Translations under genes and position numbers: made by a program | The notes under the pieces: model-generated | What the model was told of the DNA's origin: nothing | Database searches by the model: none | Seen by the model: the letters and a program-made list of their open reading frames with translations, nothing else | From: Mucinivorans hirudinis | Lineage (GTDB): Bacteria; Bacteroidota; Bacteroidia; Bacteroidales; Rikenellaceae | Direction of reading: 5' to 3' | Assembly (NCBI GenBank): GCA_000723505.1 | Contig: HG934468.1 | Span: forward strand, 434,001-498,000 | DNA length: 64,000 nucleotides | In this document: positions 26,649 to 34,923 of the stretch, one piece after another | How positions within the stretch are numbered: the first letter of the stretch is position 1 | Layout: each line of letters opens with the position of its first letter

Positions 26649-27521
26649 ATGTACGACATTAAAAATATCAATATAAAACAGTTCCTTGCCGAGCAGGGGA
26701 TTTTGCCAAAACAAGAGCGAACAGGCTATGGAATGTATCTGTCGCCATTCCGCAGCGAAACCGCTCCGAGTTTCAAAGTGGATTATTCTAAAAATCTGTG
26801 GTACGACTTCGGTTCGGGCGAGGGTGGTTCTATCATTGACCTTGTGATGAAGCTCGACGGCTGCACCATTAATGAAGCTATTGCCAAACTCGAAAACGGC
26901 AGCAACTTTTCATTTCACTTAAGTGAGCCGATTGAGTCAGTACACTCAACCTTGCAAATCGTGTCCGTAAAACCATTGGAGAATCACCACCTGATAAACT
27001 ATCTCCAATCGAAACGCTCAATCAATATTGACATTGCACGTGAGTATTGCCAAGAGATACACTACACAACAAACGGCAAGCCATTTTTCGCCATCGGATT
27101 TCAGAGCGATGCCGGAGGGTGGGAGCTTCGCAACGAATATTTCAAAGGCAGCACTTCGCCAAAGTCCCCGACCACCATCGGGAACAATTCAGCCACTTGC
27201 CTACTCTTCGAGGGGTTTATAGATATGCTCTCCTACCTCACTCTGAAAAACGCCATTCATCCAACGGTAGATATGGCGGTACTGAATTCTGTTCACAACC
27301 TCCACCGAGCAGAAGAGTTTTTGAAACAGCACCAGACAATCCACTGCTTTTTGGATAACGACGAGTCAGGCAAACGAGCATTTGCAGCCGTCGAAAAGTT
27401 AGGGCGGGAGACCATCGACCAATCCCCATTTTACCGAAACCACAAAGATATGAACGAGTATCTGGTGATGCTTCAACAGAAACAACAACAGATGCCAAAA
27501 CCTAAAATAAAAATGAGGTAA
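26649..27521 (+). CDS. Toprim primase of the mobilizable element, copy 2
   Basis: 290 residues from the ATG at 26649 (M-Y-D-I-K-N-I-N-I-K), matching the copy 1 start; the upstream in-frame ATG at 26598 adds unrelated residues. Toprim motifs E-G-F-I-D and D-N-D-E-S-G are kept. It is more diverged from copy 1 than the helicase is, and the C-terminal tail is shorter. Confidence 0.8.
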   Translation: MYDIKNINIKQFLAEQGILPKQERTGYGMYLSPFRSETAPSFKVDYSKNLWYDFGSGEGGSIIDLVMKLDGCTINEAIAKLENGSNFSFHLSEPIESVHSTLQIVSVKPLENHHLINYLQSKRSINIDIAREYCQEIHYTTNGKPFFAIGFQSDAGGWELRNEYFKGSTSPKSPTTIGNNSATCLLFEGFIDMLSYLTLKNAIHPTVDMAVLNSVHNLHRAEEFLKQHQTIHCFLDNDESGKRAFAAVEKLGRETIDQSPFYRNHKDMNEYLVMLQQKQQQMPKPKIKMR

Positions 27522-27572
27522 GTTATTAATCCACAAATAAAACAAGTATTAAAACCAATAATTAAAACAGAT

Positions 27573-27848
27573 ATGAAACCGAAAAAGATTTCAAAACAGG
27601 AGTATATAAAAACCTTTTGCCGAGACCAACGAATCCGCAGTCGTCAAACGCTTTATGTAAGTAGTCGCATCCACGAGAAGATATGCGACCTCGCTTTTAA
27701 GTTGCGGAGTACCCACACATCCACCGCCTCGTTGGTTGATACAATCCTCACTCATCACCTCGAAACCTACAAAGAACCTATCGACGAGATTATGAATAAA
27801 CAAAATCCAATTGATGATGCTAATGATTCTAAAGATGATGTACAGTGA
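27573..27848 (+). CDS. DUF3408-like mobilization accessory protein, copy 2
   Basis: 91 residues, about half identical to the copy 1 protein, with the shared K-I-S-K-Q-E-Y-I-K-T-F-C-R-D start and T-L-Y-V-S-S-R-I-H motif. It follows the primase gene by 52 bp, showing the ancestral spacing without IS110. Confidence 0.6.
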   Translation: MKPKKISKQEYIKTFCRDQRIRSRQTLYVSSRIHEKICDLAFKLRSTHTSTASLVDTILTHHLETYKEPIDEIMNKQNPIDDANDSKDDVQ

Positions 27849-27988
27849 AACTAAAAGTGAAACCAATTATGATATAACGTAAAATTTCAGGGGTTTAGTT
27901 AAGCAAGTTTGTGTTTCTGTCGGACAGAAACAGGTCGCTCCGGCGACACCGAATTATCCCGATGGTCGAAAACTTTAATTATAACAAT

Positions 27989-28281
27989 ATGAGAACGATT
28001 AAAAATAGAAACGAAAACGGTCGCCAAAGAAGGAGGCGATTGACCGATGGCAGTATCGAGTCTCCGTAAAATTGGTGCTGATTGAGTACAAGGCGTTGCT
28101 AAGAAATGCGAGTGCAGCAGGGCTGACCATAAGCGAATACATCCGCAGTGCCTTGCGAAACTCCACCGTCAAAGAACGGCTCACCGCCACCCACCTGCAA
28201 CTGCTAACCAAGCTCACAGGTATGGCAAACAACCTCAATCAGATTGCCAAACGAGCCAATCAAGCAGGGTGCAGGTCTTAA
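27989..28281 (+). pseudogene. mobC: MobC, frameshifted and C-terminally truncated, copy 2
   Basis: The ATG at 27989 gives M-R-T-I-K-N-R-N-E-N-G-R as in copy 1 and then shifts frame, reaching a stop after about 26 codons. The MobC body (W-Q-Y-R-V-S-V-K-L, S-E-Y-I-R-S-A-L-R-N, L-T-G-M-A-N-N-L-N-Q-I-A-K) continues in another frame to 28281. It also ends at the same C-R-S deletion junction as copy 1. Confidence 0.75.
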
Positions 28282-28907
28282 TCGTTCGCTACACCGACCG
28301 AGACCATCCCCACATCCACCTAATAATGAATCGCATCGATTTCAACGGCAAACGAATCTCCGACCAAAACGAAAGGTTTAGAAGTACGAAAATTTGCAAG
28401 GAGCTAACTTTGAAGCACGGCTTATATGTTTCAAGCGGAAAAGAGAACGTCAAGCGAAAGCAGCTCCGAGAACCCGATGCAACAAAGTATCGGATTTACG
28501 ATGCCCTTTGCAAACACGTTCCGCAATCGAAATCGTGGCAAGAGCTCCACAATAGGCTCAGAACCGAGGGGATAGAGTTAGGTTTCAAAACCAAAGGCTC
28601 TACCGACCAAATCGAAGGTGTGCGGTTCACAATGAATAACCTCTCGTTCAATGGCTCAAAAGCAGATCGCCAGTTCAGCTATTCCAAAATAGATTACGCT
28701 CTACGGCAAAACAACCGAGCGGAGCAACAGAGTTTGCCACCTGTGCAACAAGCGCAGCATCGCCCCGACCACCACGAAAGCAGCACCATTGGTGACTCTA
28801 TCGGCTCTCTATTCGATATGCCGATACTCCCCAACGGCACAGACCCCGAAGAGGAAGCATTCCGCAAACGGATGCAACGCAAAAAGAAAAAAGGAATCAG
28901 ATTTTAA
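28269..28907 (+). pseudogene. MOBP-type relaxase, N-terminus deleted, copy 2
   Basis: 212 residues, nearly identical to copy 1, beginning at the same GTG and containing H-P-H-I-H-L. The catalytic tyrosine region is absent for the same reason. The sequence after the deletion has been kept intact (I-Y-D-A-L-C-K-H-V-P-Q-S; F-T-M-N-N-L-S-F-N-G-S-K), so decay is slight. Confidence 0.85.
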
Positions 28908-28927
28908 CCACTTAAAAATTTAAACTT

Positions 28928-29236
28928 ATGGCAACTGACATAGACGATGTAATCATCTTTATGATTGAAGAACTGACCAAATTGGTCAAGCAGAGTAACA
29001 AATCACCTCAAATCGACCTCTCGAAAGTAGAGACTCTAATCGTGATGATGCAAAACAACATCGACCAGACAGCCGACACCACCACACAGCTAAAAGAGGC
29101 TATCGAGGAGGCTCGTAAACCAGTAATACGAGAACGACGCATTACAATCGACATAATATTGAAAGAGGCTGTTTTTATTTTCATCGCCACTCGCCCAAAT
29201 TACGACCGCATTGACAACGACATCAAATACCGCTAG
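28928..29236 (+). CDS. small membrane protein of the mobilizable element, copy 2
   Basis: 102 residues. An N-terminal helical part (M-A-T-D-I-D-D-V-I-I-F-M-I-E-E-L) is followed by a basic stretch R-K-P-V-I-R-E-R-R and one hydrophobic segment near 85-93. The last dozen residues come from the small insertion that begins at 29201, so the natural C-terminus is altered. Function unknown, probably mobilization-related by position. Confidence 0.55.
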   Translation: MATDIDDVIIFMIEELTKLVKQSNKSPQIDLSKVETLIVMMQNNIDQTADTTTQLKEAIEEARKPVIRERRITIDIILKEAVFIFIATRPNYDRIDNDIKYR

Positions 29237-29310
29237 GCTTTGTACCCTTGAATGTAAGTGCTCGCCAATTGGTCTTAACAATGGTGAGGAGTAAGAATAT
29301 CTGCCCAAAT
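29193..29310. repeat. about 110-bp insertion flanked by GCCCAAAT repeats
   Basis: Copy 1 reads straight through GCCCAAATTCAAGG at this place, while copy 2 has GCCCAAAT at 29193-29200 and again at 29303-29310 with about 100 bp between. The insert ends in GGTCTTAACAATGGTGAGGA, which resembles the right end of the IS3-type element at 31005-31030. It looks like a short IS-derived (MITE-like) insertion with an 8-bp duplication. Its left end does not match as an inverted repeat. Confidence 0.6.
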
Positions 29311-29478
29311 TCAAGGATAGAGGGCAATCAAACTTGTATGAATTGCCGAACGACGCGGAATTGGTTCAAAATGATCCAAATTGTTTAAGTCCGAGTCGAT
29401 AAATACCCATAAAACACGGTTGTATACCATTAATGCGCGTGGGAGAGCCCTTATCTTTGTAAAGGCCGCCTTAAGTGT
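29311..29478 (+). other. non-coding end of mobilizable element copy 2
   Basis: This 168-bp stretch is homologous to 4090-4253 of copy 1 (reverse complement) and has no plausible gene in either. Homology stops after GCCGCCTTAAGTG, which marks the element end. It may contain the recombination or transfer site. Confidence 0.55.
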
Positions 29479-29619
29479 TCGCATTATGATAGGCTTTCGG
29501 GTAATAAACAGGAGCAGGTTGATTGTTTGATGATGATGTATTCAATTCTTGGTGAGACATATAGACTTAAAGAGATGTTTAGAGATGTGTATGATATTGA
29601 AGATTCCGAGCAGGCAAAG
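29479..29619 (+). pseudogene. fragment of a second ISL3-type transposase
   Basis: The frame encodes S-H-Y-D-R-L-S-G-N-K-Q-E-Q-V-D, then S-I-L-G-E-T-Y-R-L-K-E-M-F-R-D, a pattern of the C-terminal half of ISL3 transposases that differ from the 311-1572 type. It is bounded on the left by the mobilizable element end and on the right by the IS3 type b end, so it is the remnant of an IS hit twice. Confidence 0.6.
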
Positions 29620-29749
29620 TATAATACTCCCCAAAATTCAGACCGCAAGTTAAGTCAAAAAGTTTATTACTTTTACACTTAAAAATTGGCAATAAAAATG
29701 GCAAACAGGAGAAAATTCCTAGGAACGAGTGCACGGGAGCTTGCTCACG

Positions 29750-30061
29750 ATGCCGAGAGACGACAGAATTTATACAAAATTTAGTTCTGCATTCAAGGCA
29801 AGAGTTGCTATTGAGGCATTGAAAGAGAGACAGACTTTGGCGGAGTTATCTCAGAAGTTTGAGGTTTCTCAGGAGGTTATTAGTCGCTGGAAGGGGGAGT
29901 TTTTGAAGTTGTCGAGCGGTGTTTTCGACAAGAAGCAGAGCAGGGATGACGGTGCTCCGACAGACGAGGTTCGTTCACTCAGGGCTAAAGTTGGCGAGCT
30001 GACTATGGAGCGTGATTTTTTCGTAGATGCTTGCAGGCGGAGCGGTCTGAAGGTAAAATGA
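29750..30061 (+). CDS. IS3 type b OrfA
   Basis: 103 residues from M-P-R-D-D-R-I-Y-T-K-F-S, with the HTH_Tnp_1 motif (T-L-A-E-L-S-Q-K-F-E-V-S-Q-E-V-I-S-R-W-K) and a C-terminal helix. It ends K-V-K-TGA, overlapping the OrfB ATG. Unlike type a there is no long A run, so re-initiation at ATGA is the likely coupling. Confidence 0.88.
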   Translation: MPRDDRIYTKFSSAFKARVAIEALKERQTLAELSQKFEVSQEVISRWKGEFLKLSSGVFDKKQSRDDGAPTDEVRSLRAKVGELTMERDFFVDACRRSGLKVK

Positions 30062-30972
30062 GGCAGCTTGTAAGCAAAGAGGACGCGACCCTTAGTGTTC
30101 GCGAGCAGTGCAGATTATTGGAGATTAATCGTTCGGGTGTATATTACAAGCCCGTTGGTGTTAGTGCTGAGAACTTGGAGGTTATGCGTTTGATGGACAG
30201 GCATAACACCTTTCACCCTGACGAGGGTGTTCAGAGTATGCGTAATATGTTGATGCAGCATCAACTCGTTGTTAATCACAAACGAATAAGGCGACTTATG
30301 CGATTGATGGACATTAAGGCTATCTATCCCCGCCGTAATCTGACCAAGCAGGCAAAGGGTGAGTATAAATATGCTTATCTGCTTCGCAATATGGACATTA
30401 CCCGGCGCAATCAGGTGTGGTCAATAGATATAACCTATATTGCAATGGCTAATGGATTTATGTACCTTACGGCGATTATCGACGTTTACAGCCGTTTTAT
30501 CGTTGGCTGGCACGTTGGCAATAGCCTTGATGCACAGGTTTCTGTGGATGTACTCAAGGAAGCTATTGCACGTTACGGCAAGCCCGAAATAGTAAACTCT
30601 GACCAGGGTAGTCAATATACCTCGGCTGATTGGGTAAGTTGTGTGCAATCATATAAAACCGATGACAGTGAGATAAAAATCAGCATGGACGGCAAGGGTC
30701 GGGCGACGGATAATATTTGGATAGAGCGTTTCTGGCGCACGATTAAACGCGGATATGTATATCTGCACCCCGCCGAAGACGGCATCGAATTGCACCTCGG
30801 CGTGCGCGACTACATCGACTACTACAATTACTCTAAGGGGCACACAGCCCACCACGGGCTACCGCCCTGCACCGCCTTCGGCGTAGCAAAACCCTCCAAT
30901 GTTGAGAGCTCAAAAAAGGCTCTCCATTACATAAAACTACCCGAAACCATGGGCACACTGCAAATAAATTAA
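30058..30972 (+). CDS. IS3 type b OrfB
   Basis: 304 residues from the ATG at 30058 (M-R-Q-L-V-S-K-E-D-A-T). Integrase core W-S-I-D-I-T-Y-I, N-S-D-Q-G-S-Q-Y and D-N-I-W-I-E-R-F-W-R-T contains a complete DDE triad. The stop is followed by 58 bp to the IS end. Confidence 0.92.
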   Translation: MRQLVSKEDATLSVREQCRLLEINRSGVYYKPVGVSAENLEVMRLMDRHNTFHPDEGVQSMRNMLMQHQLVVNHKRIRRLMRLMDIKAIYPRRNLTKQAKGEYKYAYLLRNMDITRRNQVWSIDITYIAMANGFMYLTAIIDVYSRFIVGWHVGNSLDAQVSVDVLKEAIARYGKPEIVNSDQGSQYTSADWVSCVQSYKTDDSEIKISMDGKGRATDNIWIERFWRTIKRGYVYLHPAEDGIELHLGVRDYIDYYNYSKGHTAHHGLPPCTAFGVAKPSNVESSKKALHYIKLPETMGTLQIN

Positions 30973-31073
30973 CAAAAATCCCTTGACTTAACTAACTCAA
31001 AATTTGGTCTTAACAATGGGGAGGAGTATAGACTCCTCGCCGGCGGTGGGATGCAGAGTGGTGCGCAGCCGCA

Positions 31074-31114
31074 CGGGCAGACCGCCGCCGCGTGGGGCGG
31101 CGGCGGTCTGCCCG
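31074..31114. terminator. GC-rich 16-bp hairpin between IS3 and the propeller operon
   Basis: CGGGCAGACCGCCGCC (31074-31089) pairs perfectly with 31099-31114. It is followed at once by a second small hairpin, GATTTTC-GCA-GAAAATC (31114-31130). The base composition is much richer in G and C than the surroundings. It could be a terminator or a processed leader element upstream of the 31190 gene, though no U-run follows directly. Confidence 0.5.
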
Positions 31115-31189
31115 ATTTTCGCAGAAAATCGGTTTTGCAACTAATACGTTAAATTACCGGTATTGAATTAATTATAAAAATATACACAA

Positions 31190-32419
31190 ATGAAAACAGT
31201 ATTATATGCAATATTTACCGTTATCTCTCTTATGTTTGTTTCGTGTACATTGAGCAAAAATGGGGATAATAAAACTCATACTATTTACATTAAGGAATCG
31301 TTGAATAATTTCGAGAAACAATCATTGAGTGGATATGCAAAAGATATTAGGTACGTAAAGCTCGAAACAGGTGAGAACTGTTTCGTTACCCAAGCCATCC
31401 AAGGAATCTATCTGATAAATGGCTTGATATACGTCCACGATTATGACGCATATTTGAAAGTGTATGATGGTGATAGTGGAAAATATCTCTTCAAAGTGGG
31501 TGGGCACGGTAACGGGCGCGGTGAATTGCCATATTTGTCTTCGGTGGATATTAATGCAAAAGAAGACTATATTTTGCTTAATTCCGCATACTCAAATGTA
31601 TTTGATTTGAAGGGTAATTTCAAGGGTAGGTTTGAAGAACCTAAAATAGAGATTGACGGTGCGTGGTTGGCAAATAATATTGTGATGGTTGGCAAGAACC
31701 AATATTCTGCCGGTTTTTCTACCAATACCGGACATCAGAAATACGCATTAACGGTATTTAACGAACAGGGAGATATATTGGCATATCTGAATAGCTATCG
31801 CGACCGAATACAGGAGGGGGCAAGCTCGTCGTGTCCTTTCGACCAAACGGGGCTATATACGCGAAATCGAGATGATATTTTTTACTACCGGGGTTTGAGC
31901 GACACTATATATCGCTATAATAGCCGCGACACACAATTCGTTCCCTATCTCACAATTGAGTATGGGAAGCATCTCCAAATCTCAACAAATATACAATCGG
32001 AAGAAAATCCGGATTTTGTCAGTCTCAGTGCATTTGTCGATAATGAAAGATACTCGTTTCTGCAATTAGCAACTCTAACCTGTCACCGAGAGACGTATCC
32101 GGATAAAATAATTTACCCACCCGACTTCGAACACAACTTTGATAATTCAACTATATGGGGTATTTACGACCACAAACAGCAAACGTTCACTCTGCTTTTG
32201 CAATCTGTTAAAGGTTTGCCCGGTTTGGGAAACGATTTGGATGGAGGGCTGCCGTTTTTTCCTAAATCTATCTCCTCGGAGAATGAATTAGTTGATTACT
32301 ATCACGCTGATAGATTTTTAGCAATGGCTTCCAAATTGCCTAATCCATCCGAAAGTTTCAAAGAATTTATTAAAGGAATATCAGAAGAGGATAATCCCAT
32401 AATTATTATTGCAAAATGA
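31190..32419 (+). CDS. 6-bladed beta-propeller lipoprotein, paralogue 1
   Basis: 409 residues. A lipoprotein signal (M-K-T-V-L-Y-A-I-F-T-V-I-S-L, lipobox F-V-S-C) puts it in the envelope. The body has repeated strand pairs of the Bacteroidetes 6-bladed propeller family: Y-A-K-D-I-R-Y-V-K-L-E, G-L-I-Y-V-H-D, Y-L-F-K-V-G-G, G-R-G-E-L-P-Y-L. Such proteins commonly sit beside C39 exporters and radical SAM maturases, where their role is unproven; binding of the product or the outer-membrane partner are possibilities. The next gene is a paralogue after 159 bp. Confidence 0.82.
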   Translation: MKTVLYAIFTVISLMFVSCTLSKNGDNKTHTIYIKESLNNFEKQSLSGYAKDIRYVKLETGENCFVTQAIQGIYLINGLIYVHDYDAYLKVYDGDSGKYLFKVGGHGNGRGELPYLSSVDINAKEDYILLNSAYSNVFDLKGNFKGRFEEPKIEIDGAWLANNIVMVGKNQYSAGFSTNTGHQKYALTVFNEQGDILAYLNSYRDRIQEGASSSCPFDQTGLYTRNRDDIFYYRGLSDTIYRYNSRDTQFVPYLTIEYGKHLQISTNIQSEENPDFVSLSAFVDNERYSFLQLATLTCHRETYPDKIIYPPDFEHNFDNSTIWGIYDHKQQTFTLLLQSVKGLPGLGNDLDGGLPFFPKSISSENELVDYYHADRFLAMASKLPNPSESFKEFIKGISEEDNPIIIIAK

Positions 32420-32578
32420 ACCATCCGTGCTATTTTGATTAATGGTTGTGAATTACCTGATAATTATATAATTGAAGATACAAGTAATTTTATGGATTTG
32501 GAGATAGCAACTCCATATAATCTATATTGAAGTTTCGGCAATATAGAGAAAAATATTTATTCATCAAACCTGAAATTT

Positions 32579-33799
32579 ATGAAAATACTGTTAATTTCAA
32601 TAACTTGCTTGTTATTTTACGCCTGCGGCGGCAATAGGCAGAAGGTACAGGTTATACCCACAATAGATATTGAGGAGGCTCTGAAGCATTTCGAGAAGCA
32701 ACCACTCAGCAAATATGCAAAAGAGATACGTTACGTAACTCTCGAATCAACAGAGAATGGTTACATTACCAGTAAAATCAGGGGAGTTCACCACATCGAC
32801 GGATTGATTTATGTGAGAGATTCAGACCCATTTCTGAAGGTGTTTGACGGACACAGCGGAAAACATCTATTCAACGTCGGAAGCAAAGGCAGGGGTCCCG
32901 GTGAACTTCCCTACCTTGCTCATTATGATATTAATGCCAAAGAGAACCTAATCATACTGAGTTGGGCGAGACTTAGCAACCAATTTGATTTGAAAGGCAA
33001 CTTCTTAGGGTCTCACCGCAAGCCGACAATTAATAATGACTCACTGCAACTCAATTACAATGTTGCCACATTGGGCAAGAATATTTTTGCAACGGGATTT
33101 AGAACTTTTACGGGCAGTCAGCATGATGCCGTGTGGGTATATAACTCCCGACAAGAAGTGCTGGGAAAGCTAAAAAGCTACTATAAACCGCTCAATGCTA
33201 AATCCGGATGGAGTCCCGCAGCTCAGGGTGGTTTGTGGCAAAGAGAGGGAGAGGATATCTACTATTATCGGGGCATTAGCGACACGATATATAGGTATAA
33301 TCGCGCCGACACGCTATTTAATCCGTTTATGGCAATCAAGTATGGCAAACATACCCCCGTATTCAATAGTCGTGAGTGGGAAACGCCAAACGATGATGAG
33401 GTATTAATGGTTAGCTTTCTTACTAACGGAAAGTCTCTATTTTTTCTTTTTGTCAATAAAAGAGCTTCGCCCGAGGAGTACGAAGATTACTCCCCACTGA
33501 CGGACGTTCCGGTAAAAAGGATGTTCAACACCTTATTTGGCGTATATGAGTTGGCGACAGATAACTTTAGATTTGTACTGCAATCCGTCAAAGGCATTCC
33601 CGGTTTGGGTAACGATTTGGATGGGGGGCTGCCCTTTTTCCCAAAGTCTATTTCGACCGACAATGAGTTGGTGGACTACCACTACGCCGACCGATTCTTG
33701 GAGTTAGCCGCACTGCTCCCCGCCCCTTCGGAGCAGTTCAAGAAATTTGTATCGACAATAAAAGAAGATGATAACTTAATAGTAGTAATTGCTAAATAA
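32579..33799 (+). CDS. 6-bladed beta-propeller lipoprotein, paralogue 2
   Basis: 406 residues with lipobox F-Y-A-C at about 13-16. It is roughly half identical to the preceding protein, with the same motif order and an almost identical stretch S-V-K-G and P-G-L-G-N-D-L-D-G-G-L-P-F-F-P near the C-terminus, so tandem duplication is likely. The stop overlaps the start of the glycosyltransferase gene, which ties it to the export operon. Confidence 0.82.
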   Translation: MKILLISITCLLFYACGGNRQKVQVIPTIDIEEALKHFEKQPLSKYAKEIRYVTLESTENGYITSKIRGVHHIDGLIYVRDSDPFLKVFDGHSGKHLFNVGSKGRGPGELPYLAHYDINAKENLIILSWARLSNQFDLKGNFLGSHRKPTINNDSLQLNYNVATLGKNIFATGFRTFTGSQHDAVWVYNSRQEVLGKLKSYYKPLNAKSGWSPAAQGGLWQREGEDIYYYRGISDTIYRYNRADTLFNPFMAIKYGKHTPVFNSREWETPNDDEVLMVSFLTNGKSLFFLFVNKRASPEEYEDYSPLTDVPVKRMFNTLFGVYELATDNFRFVLQSVKGIPGLGNDLDGGLPFFPKSISTDNELVDYHYADRFLELAALLPAPSEQFKKFVSTIKEDDNLIVVIAK

Positions 33800-34919
33800 T
33801 CCAAATCTGAAACGTTCAACTATTATACACATCGTTAATAATCATTCCGGAGCTGCGAAATATAGCTCGGAATTACTTTCACAGTGCGCTTATTCGATTG
33901 ATATTAATATTATCTTTGTTTACTTGAGCGATATTACAAAGCACGAAATAGAATTATTCAACTTTAATAATTGCCATATCTTTCATTTTCCGGAGTTTGT
34001 GTTATTACCTGATAAAAATAGTGAATATAATCTCATTAAAGTGTTATTAGGTATATTGTCATTATATCTACCTATAAGCGAGAAGTTGATAGTTCACGGT
34101 AATGGATTAAATTTATCTAAAAGTTTTGCATATCCCAAGAGAAACTTGAAGTATTTGTATACTCTACACTTTTTATCTACTAAACAAAAACCGTCAGAGA
34201 TACAACTATATAACCACATAATTTGTGTAACACAATATGCAAAGAACTATATAGATAGGGAGTTTAATGCAAATACAAAACTTATCTACAATGGAGTTCG
34301 AGAGGTAGTTTCCACCGAGAATCGGGATAGGGTAAGGGCGAGATATGGTTTTGAAGAAGATGAGTGTTTGGTGTTGTATGTTGGCAGGATTGAGGAGAGT
34401 AAAGGAATCACCTTTCTTGCCAAGTTGTTCAGTGAGATGGGCTTAGAGAATGCAAGGCTTGTGATTGTCGGTAGCGGAGCTTATGATTTGGTCTTTGAGA
34501 AGATAGAGGCAAACCATTCAAAGATAACATTTTTGGGGAATATAGATAACCAAGAGGTTCACAACCTGATGGCGGTGTGCGATATTGGGGTTATTCCATC
34601 GCTCAATGAGCAGTGCAGTTATGTGGCTTTGGAGATGATGAGCCACGGAATGGCGATTATCGCTTCTGAGGTCAGAGGTATGGGAGAGTTGTTTGTGTGC
34701 AAAGATATTGCACTGACCGTGCCTGTTGATTATACAGACGATATACCCACGCTTGATACCGACGTGTTAAAACAACACATAATCACCTTAGCCGGCGATG
34801 TTGGGTTGCGTAAACGTTTGGGTGCGAATGCACGTCGTGAGTGGGCGGAGCATTACACTGCCGAACGGATGGCACGGGAGACTTTTGAAGTTTACAAAGA
34901 GTTAGCAGCACAATTTTAG
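33789..34919 (+). CDS. GT4-type glycosyltransferase
   Basis: 376 residues. The C-terminal Rossmann half has the GT4 signatures Y-V-G-R-I-E-E-S-K-G and the E-x7-E region (N-E-Q-C-S-Y-V-A-L-E-M-M). The N-terminal half begins I-I-H-I-V-N-N-H-S-G-A-A-K-Y. It should transfer a sugar from a nucleotide donor to a product-linked acceptor in the cytoplasm. The start is a TTG at 33789 overlapping the propeller stop by 11 bp; no ATG lies nearby. It is followed 4 bp later by the exporter. Confidence 0.85.
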   Translation: MLNNPNLKRSTIIHIVNNHSGAAKYSSELLSQCAYSIDINIIFVYLSDITKHEIELFNFNNCHIFHFPEFVLLPDKNSEYNLIKVLLGILSLYLPISEKLIVHGNGLNLSKSFAYPKRNLKYLYTLHFLSTKQKPSEIQLYNHIICVTQYAKNYIDREFNANTKLIYNGVREVVSTENRDRVRARYGFEEDECLVLYVGRIEESKGITFLAKLFSEMGLENARLVIVGSGAYDLVFEKIEANHSKITFLGNIDNQEVHNLMAVCDIGVIPSLNEQCSYVALEMMSHGMAIIASEVRGMGELFVCKDIALTVPVDYTDDIPTLDTDVLKQHIITLAGDVGLRKRLGANARREWAEHYTAERMARETFEVYKELAAQF

Positions 34920-34923
34920 CCGT

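Larger units (their letters stand above)
23748..29478 (+). mobile_element. mobilizable element, copy 2 (plus orientation), 5' end cut by IS3
   Basis: Same gene order as copy 1 but inverted. The proteins are highly similar and the MobC-relaxase deletion junction is identical. It lacks the IS110 and has an extra insertion of about 110 bp at 29201-29310. The relaxase-side end is at 29478 after GCCTTAAGTG, and beyond it lies an ISL3-type transposase fragment into which the element was inserted. Confidence 0.78.
29620..31030 (+). mobile_element. IS3-family element type b
   Basis: 1411 bp with ends TATAATACTCCCCAAAATTC and, inverted at the right, TATACTCCTCCCCATTGTTA, both followed by AGACC. It carries orfA and orfB that overlap as AAAATGA. 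No matching flanking duplication was seen (CAAAG left, GACTC right). Confidence 0.82.
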
